Of a stretch of 64,000 nt of DNA, positions 26,325 to 34,748 are shown piece after piece. The notes beneath the pieces are model-generated. The model saw only the letters and a program-made list of their open reading frames with translations, had not been told where the DNA came from and ran no database searches. Location of the stretch: positions 496,001 to 560,000 of the forward strand of contig JAIUPK010000002.1 of assembly GCA_020160915.1 (NCBI GenBank). Direction: 5' to 3'. Within the stretch, counting starts at the first letter, position 1. Each line of letters begins with the position of its first letter. A program made the position numbers and the translations under genes. The stretch comes from Actinomycetota bacterium (GTDB lineage Bacteria; Actinomycetota; Actinomycetes; Actinomycetales; Microbacteriaceae).

Positions 26325-27188
26325 TCATTTGAAGATGATCGTTCTCGCGCCGTCGAGCAGCACGCGATGCTCGGCGAACCACTTGACGGCCTGGGTGAGG
26401 GTGCGGCTCTCCTCGTCCTGGCCGATGGCGACGAGTTCGGCGGGGGTGCGCGAGTGGTCGACGCGCACGACGTTCTGCTCGATGATCGGTCCCTCGTCGA
26501 GGTCGCTCGTGACGAAGTGGGCCGTGGCGCCGATCAGCTTGACGCCGCGGGCGTGGGCCTGGCGGTAGGGGTTGGCCCCCTTGAAGCCGGGCAGGAACGA
26601 GTGATGGATGTTGATGACCCGACCGCTGAGTGCTGCGCACAGCTCGGGCGAGAGGATCTGCATGTAGCGCGCGAGCACGACCAGCTCGATGGCGTGCTGC
26701 TCGACGACCTCGAGCACGCGATCCTCGAATGAGAGCTTCTGGCCTGCGCTGGTGACCGGGTGCGACTCGAAGGGCACGTCGTAGAACTCGGCGAGTCCAC
26801 CGAGGTCGGGGTGGTTGCTCATCACCAGCGGCAGGTCGACGGTGAGCTGACCGGCCCGCTGACGGTACAGCAGGTCGTTGAGGCAGTGCCCCGCCGTGGA
26901 CACGAGCACGAGCGTGCGCAGGGGGCGGCCGACGACGTCGAGTTGCCACTCCATGTCGTAGCGCTCGGTCACCGGCGCGAGGGCCGCCTCGAAGCGGTCG
27001 CGGGATGCTGCGGACTCCACCTGCAGCCGCATGAAGAAGCGGCCGGTGTCGTCGCTGGAGAACTGCTGCGACTCGGTGATGTTGCCGGATGCCTCGACGA
27101 TCGCACCGGAGATGGCGTGCACGATTCCGGGTCTGTCCTCGCACACGAGGGTGAGGATCCAGTGGGTCGTGGCGGCGGCGTCGGTCAC
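26325..27188 (-). CDS. purU: Formyltetrahydrofolate deformylase
   Basis: 287 residues: an N-terminal ACT domain (WILTLVCEDRPGIVHAISGA) followed by a formyl-transferase-fold catalytic domain with NIHHSFLPGFKGANPY (Asn and His of the active site) and GATAHFVTSDLDEGPI (the Asp). It hydrolyses 10-formyl-THF to THF and formate, balancing one-carbon pools. The ACT domain suggests allosteric control by an amino acid or methionine/glycine ratio, as in E. coli PurU. It is divergent from the NCS1 operon. Confidence 0.94.
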   Translation of the reverse strand: MTDAAATTHWILTLVCEDRPGIVHAISGAIVEASGNITESQQFSSDDTGRFFMRLQVESAASRDRFEAALAPVTERYDMEWQLDVVGRPLRTLVLVSTAGHCLNDLLYRQRAGQLTVDLPLVMSNHPDLGGLAEFYDVPFESHPVTSAGQKLSFEDRVLEVVEQHAIELVVLARYMQILSPELCAALSGRVINIHHSFLPGFKGANPYRQAHARGVKLIGATAHFVTSDLDEGPIIEQNVVRVDHSRTPAELVAIGQDEESRTLTQAVKWFAEHRVLLDGARTIIFK

Positions 27189-27204
27189 GGTTCAAGGGTA
27201 GTTG

Positions 27205-27234
27205 TTGACGCGGGCCCGACCGCGCCACTAACGT
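27205..27234 (+). promoter_or_regulatory. Promoter of the NCS1 operon
   Basis: TTGACG (27205-27210) and TAACGT (27229-27234) with an 18-base spacer, 72 bases before the permease start. Confidence 0.55.
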
Positions 27235-27242
27235 GTGCTCAG

Positions 27243-27259
27243 CAGACTGAACAGGTCTG
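27243..27259. promoter_or_regulatory. Candidate operator of the NCS1 operon
   Basis: Inverted repeat CAGAC-N7-GTCTG just downstream of the proposed -10 box, inside a direct repeat of CTGAACAGGT (two copies 12 bases apart). A plausible site for the GntR regulator encoded as the third gene of this operon; not verified. Confidence 0.45.
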
Positions 27260-27305
27260 AACAGGTGCAGGCCGTTGGCGGCCCCACGTCAGGAGGATCC
27301 TCAGA

Positions 27306-28778
27306 GTGAGTACGACCACCAAGAACGACGCGGGCACCTCGGCCCTCAGCGTCGAGACCAACGGAATCAACACCATCACCGAAGCGGAACGCAAAGGCAA
27401 GCCGCGCGACCTCTTCTGGCCCTGGGCGGCGGCTAACGTCTCCGTCTTCGGAATCGCCTACGGCTCGTACCTCCTCGGCTTCGGCGTCTCCTTCTGGCAG
27501 GCGACCGTCATCGGTCTCGTGGGCATCGTCGTGTCCTTCTTCTTCGTCGGCGTCATCGCGCTCGCCGGCAAGCGAGGCTCGGCTCCCACGCTGGTGCTCA
27601 GTCGCTCGATCTTCGGCGTCAACGGCGGTCGCGTGCCGTCGATCCTCTCGTGGGTGCTGACGGTCGGCTGGGAGACGGTGCTCGTGTCGCTGGCGACCCT
27701 CGCCACCGCGACAGTGTTCACGGCCCTCGGCTGGAACGGCGGACCGGTCACCCAGGTCGTCGCCCTCATCGTCGTGGCTGCGCTCGTCATCGCGGCCGGG
27801 GTCATGGGCTTCGACCTGATCCTCAAGCTCCAGTTCTGGATCACCATCGTCACGGTCGTGCTCACCATCGGCTACATCGTGATCACAGTTGCTCAGGGTC
27901 ACATCGACCTCGCCGCCGTCGCAGCACTGCCCGCGGGTGACGTGCCTGCCGTAATCGGCGGCTTCGTCTTCATGATGACCGGATTCGGCCTCGGCTGGGT
28001 CAACGCCGCAGCGGACTACTCGCGCTACCTGCCCCGCAACGCCAGCAGCAAGGGCGTCGTCGGGTGGACGACCTTCGGCGCCTCGGTTGCCCCGGTCATC
28101 CTGCTGATCTTCGGTCTGCTGCTGGCCGGATCGTCGGCCGAGCTGCGCGACGCTCTCGGCGCCGACCCGATCGGTGCGCTGTCGACCCTCCTACCGATCT
28201 GGTTCCTGCTGCCCTTCGCTCTCGTCGCGATCCTCGGCCTCGTCGGCGGTGCTGTGCTCGATATCTACTCCTCAGGACTCTCGCTGTTGACCGCGGGCAT
28301 CAAGGTGCCCCGTCCGGTCGCCGCAGGAATCGACGGCGTGATCATGGTGCTCGGCGCGATCTACGTGGTGTTCATCGCCCAGGACTTCTTCTTCCCGTTC
28401 CAGGGCTTCCTGATCACGCTCGGTGTGCCGATCGCGGCCTGGGCCGGCATCTTCCTGGCCGACACGATCATCCGCAAGAAGGGCTACGCCGAGAAGGAGC
28501 TCTACACCGCCACCGGTCGCTACGGCAGCTGGCGCTGGCTGCCCATCGCACTTCTGGTGATCGGAAGCGTCGTCGGCTGGGGCTTCGTGACCAACACCTA
28601 CGCCGACTGGCTGGCATGGCAGGGCTACTTCATGGATGCCATCGGCGGCAAGGAGGGCGCCTGGGCGTTCGCCAACCTCGGCGTGCTGTTCTCGCTGCTG
28701 ATCGGCTTCCTGGGCTACCTCGCCTTCGGCCGCGCCGCGGTGAAAAAGCAGGAATCCACTCCGCTCGACAACGACTAG
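27306..28778 (+). CDS. NCS1-family nucleobase/cation symporter (purine-cytosine permease type)
   Basis: 490 residues with about twelve hydrophobic helices and the NCS1 landmarks: charged N-terminus, an early FWPWAAANVSVFGIAYGSYL helix, GFDLILKLQFWI, and GLGWVNAAADYSRYLP (around helix 6), typical of cytosine and purine permeases. The start is GTG 27306 behind AGGAGG. NCS1 carriers take up cytosine, purines, allantoin, hydantoins, thiamine or nicotinamide riboside-like compounds with H+ or Na+. It is followed after 10 bases by an amidohydrolase, which suggests the imported base or its product is hydrolysed. Confidence 0.9.
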   Translation: MSTTTKNDAGTSALSVETNGINTITEAERKGKPRDLFWPWAAANVSVFGIAYGSYLLGFGVSFWQATVIGLVGIVVSFFFVGVIALAGKRGSAPTLVLSRSIFGVNGGRVPSILSWVLTVGWETVLVSLATLATATVFTALGWNGGPVTQVVALIVVAALVIAAGVMGFDLILKLQFWITIVTVVLTIGYIVITVAQGHIDLAAVAALPAGDVPAVIGGFVFMMTGFGLGWVNAAADYSRYLPRNASSKGVVGWTTFGASVAPVILLIFGLLLAGSSAELRDALGADPIGALSTLLPIWFLLPFALVAILGLVGGAVLDIYSSGLSLLTAGIKVPRPVAAGIDGVIMVLGAIYVVFIAQDFFFPFQGFLITLGVPIAAWAGIFLADTIIRKKGYAEKELYTATGRYGSWRWLPIALLVIGSVVGWGFVTNTYADWLAWQGYFMDAIGGKEGAWAFANLGVLFSLLIGFLGYLAFGRAAVKKQESTPLDND

Positions 28779-28788
28779 CAGGGCCGCC

Positions 28789-29340
28789 ATGTCAGACAAC
28801 GCCTGGCTCGTCGTCATCGACATGCAGGTCATCTTCGGTGAGCCCGGGAGTGCGTGGTGCACCCCGGGCTACCCGGAGGTCGAGAAGCAGATCGCGCGGT
28901 TGGCACCCGAGTTCGGTGACCGGGTGGTGTTCACGCGGTTCATCGCGCCGGAGCATCCGCAGGGCGCCTGGGTGCCCTACTACGAGCTCTGGGAGTTCGC
29001 GCTCGTGCCGCCGACCGATCGCCTGTACGACCTGACGCCGACGTTCCGGCAGCCGCAGCACCCGGTCGTCAGCCGCACGACCTTCGGCAAATGGGATGAC
29101 GAGATGGCGGGCATCCTCGGGCCGGATGCGACGATGGTGCTCACCGGGGTCTCCACCGACTGCTGCGTGATCTCGACCGCACTGGCCGCCGCCGATGCGG
29201 GCGTCGCCGTGCGGGTCGTCTCCGACGCCTGTGCCGGCATCAGCGAGAACGACCACCAGCGCGCGCTCGACGCGATGGCGCTGTACGCCCCGCTCATCGA
29301 GATCACGTCGGTCGAGGCCGTGCTGGAGTCGTTGCGCTGA
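28789..29340 (+). CDS. Isochorismatase-family cysteine hydrolase
   Basis: 183 residues, the length of nicotinamidase and isochorismatase-like enzymes. The catalytic triad is complete: Asp11 in VVIDMQ, Lys101 in TTFGKWDD, and Cys126 in STDCCVIS with the cis-peptide preceding it. Family members hydrolyse C-N bonds (nicotinamide, N-carbamoylsarcosine, ureidoacrylate) or isochorismate. In this operon a nitrogen heterocycle amide is more likely than isochorismate. The stop/start junction with the next gene carries a 14-base tandem duplication. Confidence 0.85.
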   Translation: MSDNAWLVVIDMQVIFGEPGSAWCTPGYPEVEKQIARLAPEFGDRVVFTRFIAPEHPQGAWVPYYELWEFALVPPTDRLYDLTPTFRQPQHPVVSRTTFGKWDDEMAGILGPDATMVLTGVSTDCCVISTALAAADAGVAVRVVSDACAGISENDHQRALDAMALYAPLIEITSVEAVLESLR

Positions 29341-29357
29341 TGGTGCTGCGCTGATGG
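29333..29357. repeat. Tandem duplication at the hydrolase/GntR junction
   Basis: TGCGCTGATGG occurs at 29333-29343 and again at 29347-29357, period 14. Each copy contains TGATGG, i.e. an overlapping stop and start. The first holds the stop of the hydrolase and the second the ATG used by the GntR gene. Confidence 0.7.
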
Positions 29358-30067
29358 TCTCGGGCCCCCGGTTGAAGCACGAGGAGATTGCGGCCGTGCT
29401 GGCGCGCGAGATCCGCGCGGGCGAACTGCCGACCGGCGACCAGTTGCCCGGCGAGACGGCGCTGGCCGAGAGGTTCTCCGTGAGTCGCAACACCGTCCGC
29501 GCTGCGTTGAGCGAGCTGGGCCGGGCCGGACTCATCTCGACCCGCTCGGGCAAGGGGTCGTATGTCACTTTCGACGGACGCCCCCTCAACGTGCGGCTGG
29601 GCTGGGCCCGCGCCCTGCAGGAGCAGGGTGTCGACGCGACAGTCACGGTGCTCGCGCTCGAGCGGATCGAGGACCCTGCCCTCGCCGCGGAGCTCGGCCT
29701 TGAGAGCCCGCACTTCCTGCGCCTCGACCGGCTGCGCACCATCGGCGCGGGTGCGGTCTCGCGGGAGTCGTCGCGCATCCCGGTCAGCGACGCCGTGCTG
29801 GAGGCGGTGACCGTCGAATCGGCGGCCGGTTCGCTGACCGCCGTCTTCCGATCTGCTGGCCTGGTGGCGGCCACCGGCGAGCAGTGGGTGGAGGTACGAC
29901 CTCTGGGCGCCGAGAACGCCGAGCTGCTCGGCCACCAGCCGCTGGACCTGTTCCTCTGGTCGCGATGCGTCACCCGTACGTCGGCGGGCGACGTGGTCGA
30001 GTGCGTCGAGAGCTTCCTCGACCCCGCGCACTTCCGGCTGCACTTCGAGTTCGACTCCGAGTCGTGA
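29354..30067 (+). CDS. GntR family transcriptional regulator (HutC type)
   Basis: 237 residues from ATG 29354. An N-terminal winged helix (about 8-70; PGETALAERFSVSRNTVRAALSELG is split across helices two and three) is followed by a UTRA-like ligand domain from about 80 on (FLRLDRLRTIGAG, then a closing FDPAHFRLHFEF-like strand). HutC-type regulators respond to small metabolites of the pathway they control. It lies inside the operon, between the hydrolase and the glycohydrolase homologue, and overlaps the latter by 4 bases (GTGA). Confidence 0.88.
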   Translation: MVSGPRLKHEEIAAVLAREIRAGELPTGDQLPGETALAERFSVSRNTVRAALSELGRAGLISTRSGKGSYVTFDGRPLNVRLGWARALQEQGVDATVTVLALERIEDPALAAELGLESPHFLRLDRLRTIGAGAVSRESSRIPVSDAVLEAVTVESAAGSLTAVFRSAGLVAATGEQWVEVRPLGAENAELLGHQPLDLFLWSRCVTRTSAGDVVECVESFLDPAHFRLHFEFDSES

Positions 30068-31065
30068 GCGAGCACGACCGCGCGCTCGCCGCGCTCACCG
30101 GACTCGCCATCGGCGACGCGCTCGGCATGCCCACGCAGCTGATGTCGCGCGAGCAGGTCGCCGCCCGCTATGGATCGATCACGACCTTCCTGCCCGCGGC
30201 CGACGACCACCCCCTCGCCGCCGGGATGCCCGCCGCCTCCATCACCGACGACACCGAACAGGCGCTCCTCACCGCCCGCCTCATCATCGAGGGGCACGGC
30301 CACGTCGAGCCCGCCACCTTCGCGCGCGAGCTCGTCGCCTGGGAGGACGGCATGCGAGCGAAGGGCTCGCTCGACCTGCTCGGGCCGTCGACCAAGCGCG
30401 CCGTCGACGCGGTGCTCGCCGGCGAGTCGCTCGAGGAGGCGGGTCGATACGGCACCACCAACGGTGCGGCCATGCGGGTCACCCCTGTGGGACTCGCGCG
30501 CAGCACCCGCGATCTGCCAGCACTTGTCGACCTCGTGGTCGAGGTCAGTCTCGTCAGCCACAACACCGGCATCGCGCTCGCCGGCGCGGCCGCGGTTGCC
30601 GCTGCCGTGAGCGCGGGCATCGACGGGGTCGACCCGATCCCCGCCGCGATCGAGGCGGCCGAACTCGCCGCCACCCGCGGGCACTGGGTGGCCGGCGGCG
30701 ACGTCGGGCGGCGCATCCTCTGGGCTCGCACCCTGGCCGACCCCACGAACGTCGAGCGCAGCCTCGACGACATCTACCGGCTCGTCGGCACGAGCCTGGC
30801 CACGCAGGAGTCAGTGCCGGCGGCGTTCGCGCTGCTCGCCCTCTTCCCGGGTGACCCGTGGGCCGCGGTCTGCGCCGCCGCCACGCTCGGCGGCGACAGC
30901 GACACCATCGGCGCCATTGCCGGAGCGATCGGCGGAGCCGTTCACGGCTCGTGGCCGACCGACGCCGTCGAGACCGTGCTCGCCGCGAACGACCTCGACC
31001 TGCTGCCGGTCGTTTACGGCCTGCTGGAGCTGCGGGCTCCTGGACCTGCGGTGATGCCGGCGTGA
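30064..31065 (+). CDS. ADP-ribosylglycohydrolase family protein
   Basis: 333 residues from GTG 30064. All metal-binding clusters of the DraG/ARH fold are present: GDALGMP (Asp18), TDDTE (Asp62, Asp63, Thr64) and GGDSDTIG (Asp278, Asp280), which hold a pair of Mg ions next to the glycosidic bond. Known family members remove ADP-ribose from proteins or split ADP-ribose-like N-glycosides. With a nucleobase permease, an amidohydrolase and a sugar kinase in the same operon, it is likelier to cleave a small nucleoside-like N-riboside than to edit proteins. The 3' end overlaps the kinase gene by 4 bases. Confidence 0.87.
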   Translation: MSEHDRALAALTGLAIGDALGMPTQLMSREQVAARYGSITTFLPAADDHPLAAGMPAASITDDTEQALLTARLIIEGHGHVEPATFARELVAWEDGMRAKGSLDLLGPSTKRAVDAVLAGESLEEAGRYGTTNGAAMRVTPVGLARSTRDLPALVDLVVEVSLVSHNTGIALAGAAAVAAAVSAGIDGVDPIPAAIEAAELAATRGHWVAGGDVGRRILWARTLADPTNVERSLDDIYRLVGTSLATQESVPAAFALLALFPGDPWAAVCAAATLGGDSDTIGAIAGAIGGAVHGSWPTDAVETVLAANDLDLLPVVYGLLELRAPGPAVMPA

Positions 31066-31961
31066 CGCTGATCAGCGTCGGCAACGTCATCGTCGATCTC
31101 ACGATCGACGTTCCCGCCCTGCCAGAGCGCGGCGGCGACGTGCTCGGCCGTGCGACGGGAACGACCCCCGGCGGCAGCTTCAACACCATGGTCGCCGCCA
31201 CCCGTCAGGGCTTGCCGACCGCCTACGGGGGAGCGCACGGCACCGGGCCATTCGGCGACAGGGTGCGTGCGGCGCTCGCCGCCGAAGGCATCGGGGTGCT
31301 TCAGCATCCGACGCCCGACACCGACACGGGATACGACATCGCACTGACCGAGAGCGACGGCGAGCGCACCTTCGTGACGGTGTTCGGCGCCGAGGCGAGC
31401 CTGACGGCCGACGCGCTGGCGGGCATCCGCTTGGCCGAGGGCGACCTGGTGCACGTGTCCGGGTACGGGCTGCTGGAGTCCACCAACGGGCGGGCGATCG
31501 CGGGATGGCTGGGGTCGGTTGGCTCGGACCACGTGGTGCTCGTCGATCCGGGGCCGCTGGTCGGCGACATCCACCCCGCCGTCTGGGCCGTCGCGCAGGC
31601 GCGGGCCACCTGGGTCAGCTGCAACCTGCGCGAGGCGCGACTGATGACAGGTGAATCCGAGCCCGCGGCGGCGGCCGAAGCGCTCGCGGCCCGCGGCGAT
31701 GTCATCGTGCGCCTCGGTGCCGACGGCTGCCTGGTCGGCGTGCGCGGGGCCCTTACGCACGTGCCCGGCTTCCCTGTGACTGCCATCGACACCAACGGTG
31801 CCGGGGATGCCCACGCCGGCGCCTTCCTCGCCGCCCTCGCCAGGGGTGCCGATCCGCTCGCCGCCGCCCGGGCAGCCAACGCCTGCGCGGCCATCGCCGT
31901 CACCCGCCGCGGCCCGGCCACCGCACCCACGCTCGGGGAACTCGCGCAGCTTCTGGATTAG
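31062..31961 (+). CDS. PfkB family carbohydrate kinase
   Basis: 299 residues from GTG 31062. It opens LISVGNVIVDLTIDVP, has the Gly-rich substrate motif PGGSFNTMVAATRQG, and the ATP-binding and catalytic DTNGAGDAHAGAF with base Asp249. PfkB kinases act on ribose, pseudouridine, adenosine, fructose and related sugars. Placed after an N-glycosidase homologue, ribose or a riboside is the best guess. This is the last gene of the five-gene operon; a gap of 75 bases follows. Confidence 0.87.
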   Translation: MTLISVGNVIVDLTIDVPALPERGGDVLGRATGTTPGGSFNTMVAATRQGLPTAYGGAHGTGPFGDRVRAALAAEGIGVLQHPTPDTDTGYDIALTESDGERTFVTVFGAEASLTADALAGIRLAEGDLVHVSGYGLLESTNGRAIAGWLGSVGSDHVVLVDPGPLVGDIHPAVWAVAQARATWVSCNLREARLMTGESEPAAAAEALAARGDVIVRLGADGCLVGVRGALTHVPGFPVTAIDTNGAGDAHAGAFLAALARGADPLAAARAANACAAIAVTRRGPATAPTLGELAQLLD

Positions 31962-32036
31962 GCTGGTAAGCGTTGGCGCCGACCCGCGTCATCCCGCAGG
32001 CGGCGAACGCCAACCCCCACCGAACGGATCGTCCTC

Positions 32037-33230
32037 ATGGACGCGAAGAACACCACTTTCCCCTGGGTCGGAATCTTCACCCTCGCAGCCCTCATCTTCA
32101 CCTCGGTGACGATCGAGTTCCTACCGACCGGCCTGCTGCCGGAGATCGCCACGGAGCTCGGCGTCTCGCAGTCCCAGGTCGGCATCCTCGTGTCGGTGTT
32201 CGCGGGCACGGTCGTGCTGAGCGCAGCACCGTTGGCGACGCTGACTCGCCGGTTCCCGCGCAAGACCCTCGTGATCGTCGTGCTGCTCGTGTTCGTGGTC
32301 TCCAGCGTGCTGACCGGTCTCGCGCCCAACTACCCGCTGCTCGTGGCCGCGCGGGTGCTCGGCGGACTCGCTCACGGCCTGTTCTGGGCGGTCGTCGGGG
32401 CGTACTCGGCGCATCTGGTGCCGAAGAAGTTCCTCGGCCGGGCCGTGGCGATCACCGCGGGCGGCGGAACCGCTGCGTTCGTGCTCGGCGTTCCCCTGGG
32501 CACGGCGATCGGTCACGCGTTCGGGTGGCGCTCATCCTTTCTCGTCATGGCGTGCGTGATTCTCGTGCTCGTCGTCGTCGCCGCGCGCATCCTGCCGCCC
32601 GTGCAGCACCTCGAGCCGCTGGTGACCGGCGAGATCCCCCTGCCGTTGCGCAAGGACAAGACGATCCCCGGCATCATCCTGATCTGCCTGACCGTCGTGC
32701 TGCTGATGACGGCGCACAACCTCTTCTACACGTACATCGCCCCGTTCCTCCTGGGGCCGGTCGGGGTGCCATCGGCGTCGGTTGCTCTCGTGCTGTTCCT
32801 CTACGGCAGCGCGGCGGTCATCGGCCTCGTGTTCGCCGGCGCCCTCAGCGACCGGTTCCCCCGGGCGGCCCTTGCCGGCTCGCTCCTGGTGATCGCGCTG
32901 TCGGTGCTCGTGATCGGCCTGTTCGCGGGCACGCCGTGGATCGTCTTCCCCGCCCTCGTCATCTGGAGCATCGGCTTCGGCATGGCGCCACCGGTGCTTC
33001 AGGCGCGCATGCTGCACACTGCGTCGCGGCGCATGCGCGACATCGCGTCGGCCTACCTCACGACATCGTTCAACATCGGCATCGGTGTCGGCGCGCTCAT
33101 CGGCGCCGTGATCCTGGATGCCGTGGGGGTGGGCGTGCTGCCCTACGTCACCGCCGGTGTGACCCTTCTCGCGGTCGTCGTGTTCCTCGCGGGAGACGTA
33201 CGGCTGCGGCGCCGGGCGGCAGCGAAGTAG
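32037..33230 (+). CDS. MFS transporter (arabinose efflux/AraJ-like)
   Basis: 397 residues with twelve predicted helices in two sixes. The first half has FTSVTIEFLPTGLLPEIA and GILVSVFAGTVV, features of the AraJ/CynX-like drug and sugar efflux group, and the conserved loop TRRFPRKTLV; the second has GALSDRFPRAALAG. It is a proton-driven exporter, substrate unknown. It is convergent with the hexosaminidase; only two bases separate their stops. A possible 6-bp inverted repeat TTGGCG...CGCCAA lies in its upstream gap. Confidence 0.87.
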   Translation: MDAKNTTFPWVGIFTLAALIFTSVTIEFLPTGLLPEIATELGVSQSQVGILVSVFAGTVVLSAAPLATLTRRFPRKTLVIVVLLVFVVSSVLTGLAPNYPLLVAARVLGGLAHGLFWAVVGAYSAHLVPKKFLGRAVAITAGGGTAAFVLGVPLGTAIGHAFGWRSSFLVMACVILVLVVVAARILPPVQHLEPLVTGEIPLPLRKDKTIPGIILICLTVVLLMTAHNLFYTYIAPFLLGPVGVPSASVALVLFLYGSAAVIGLVFAGALSDRFPRAALAGSLLVIALSVLVIGLFAGTPWIVFPALVIWSIGFGMAPPVLQARMLHTASRRMRDIASAYLTTSFNIGIGVGALIGAVILDAVGVGVLPYVTAGVTLLAVVVFLAGDVRLRRRAAAK

Positions 33231-33232
33231 CG

Positions 33233-34657
33233 CTACCCGTCGAGCGGCCGGTGACGGATGCCCGCAGCATCCCACACCGCTTCGATCGAGCCGAGGCGGC
33301 CCGCGAAGTCGGCGAACGACTGCCGCGCGCCGCGAGGGGACCACGCGATCTCGGCCACCGCCGCCATCCGCGGGAACGCGAGGTACTCGGCGTCACCGAT
33401 CGAGCGCACCGTCTCGGTCCACAGCGGGGCCTCGACGCCGAGCAGTTGCTCCTCGCCGATGCCGGGCACGATGTCGGCCGGGTCCCAGTCATAGGCCTGC
33501 TCGAGGCTCGTCGGACCGTTCGCCCAGACCAGCCCCAGCGCTGCGTCGGGTTCGTACGCAATGTCGAGGTAGGCGACATCGGCGGGCGACATGATCACGC
33601 GTCCGCCCTGCTCGACGAAGCTCAGGGTGTGTTCGGCGGCACCCTCCTGCGGGGTGGTGAAACTCCAGTACTGGCCGATGGTTCCTGCTGGGAGGTCGCG
33701 GCTGCGGCCCATCTCGTGCCAGCCGATCAGGGTGCGGCCGTGCGCCGCGGCAATTGCTGTCGCCCTGGCGATGAAGGTAAGGAAGTCCTCGTCGGTCGTC
33801 GACAGTGACTCGTCCCCGCCGAGGTGCAGATAGGGGCCGGGCGTCAGGCCGACGACCTCGCGCACGACATCCTCGATGAAGTCGTAGGTGCTCTCGCTGC
33901 GGATCGCCAGGCTCGAGAACCCCACCTCGATGCCCTCGTACGGCTCGGCAGGCGAGTCGCCGAGCTCGGGGTAGGCGACGATCGCCGCATTGGTGTGCCC
34001 CGGCATGTCGATCTCGGGCACGATCGTGATGAACCGGGATGCCGCGTACGCGACGATCTCGCGGTACTCGTCCTGCGTGTAGAAGAGCGGCGCGTCGAAG
34101 CCGCCGCTGCCACCGCCGCTGCCACGCCCGCCACCCCCGCCGCCGACCTGCGTCGTCGCACCCTTCGCGGTGAGCTCGGGACGACTGAGGATCTCCAGCC
34201 GCCAACCCTGGTCGTCAGTGAGGTGCAGGTGCAGGTGGTTGAACTTCAGCAGCGCGATGTCGTCGATATACCGCTTCACGTCGGCGACCCCGAAGAAGTG
34301 GCGGGCCACGTCGAGCATCGCGCCCCGGTAGGAGAACCGCGGGTGATCCTCGATGCTCACGCACGGCACCGGCCCGTTGGCGGCCAGCTGGCGCAGCGTC
34401 TGCACTCCCGCGAAGAGGCCGGCGGTGGCATCCGCTGCGAGCCGGATGCCCGCCGGCGCGACCTCGAGGGTGTACCCACCGGGTGCCGCACCGCTGCCGA
34501 GCTCGAGCCGCACGTCGCCGCCGGACTCGACGACCGCAAGGCCGAGCGTCTCGCTCAGGTACTCGGCGAGCGGCCCGCTCACGGTCGCGCCGGCGAGGGT
34601 GAATGTGCCGTCGCCGGGTACGACGCTCACGGGGGCGGGGACGATTGCGATGCTCAT
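33233..34657 (-). CDS. Beta-N-acetylhexosaminidase, GH20
   Basis: 474 residues from the ATG at 34657, which has AGGAGT upstream; ten more in-frame codons exist but look non-coding. The N-terminal GH20b domain (about 1-110) precedes a barrel that starts RGAMLDVARHFFG. The catalytic Asp-Glu pair is Asp282-Glu283 in HLGGDES. A Gly/Ser run (about 172-187) interrupts the region after LTAKGATTQ. There is no signal peptide, so the enzyme seems cytoplasmic and would split imported chitobiose-like disaccharides, matching the nag locus 7 kb away. An inverted repeat just upstream may be a ROK operator. Confidence 0.92.
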   Translation of the reverse strand: MSIAIVPAPVSVVPGDGTFTLAGATVSGPLAEYLSETLGLAVVESGGDVRLELGSGAAPGGYTLEVAPAGIRLAADATAGLFAGVQTLRQLAANGPVPCVSIEDHPRFSYRGAMLDVARHFFGVADVKRYIDDIALLKFNHLHLHLTDDQGWRLEILSRPELTAKGATTQVGGGGGGRGSGGGSGGFDAPLFYTQDEYREIVAYAASRFITIVPEIDMPGHTNAAIVAYPELGDSPAEPYEGIEVGFSSLAIRSESTYDFIEDVVREVVGLTPGPYLHLGGDESLSTTDEDFLTFIARATAIAAAHGRTLIGWHEMGRSRDLPAGTIGQYWSFTTPQEGAAEHTLSFVEQGGRVIMSPADVAYLDIAYEPDAALGLVWANGPTSLEQAYDWDPADIVPGIGEEQLLGVEAPLWTETVRSIGDAEYLAFPRMAAVAEIAWSPRGARQSFADFAGRLGSIEAVWDAAGIRHRPLDG

Positions 34658-34694
34658 GTCACTCCTGCGGGACGGTCCGCCGGGCACACAGCCC

Positions 34695-34721
34695 GAGTTA
34701 GTCAGGACTCCTAACTAACTC
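34695..34721. promoter_or_regulatory. Inverted repeat, candidate ROK operator for the hexosaminidase
   Basis: GAGTTAGT-N11-ACTAACTC, 38 bases upstream of the GH20 start. It shares the TTAGT...ACTAA core with the repeat at the ROK regulator gene (17850), suggesting joint control of amino-sugar use. The spacer lengths differ (N15 there), so the link is tentative. Confidence 0.5.
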
Positions 34722-34748
34722 GCCCTATTCTGCCAGACCCCCGCCCCG

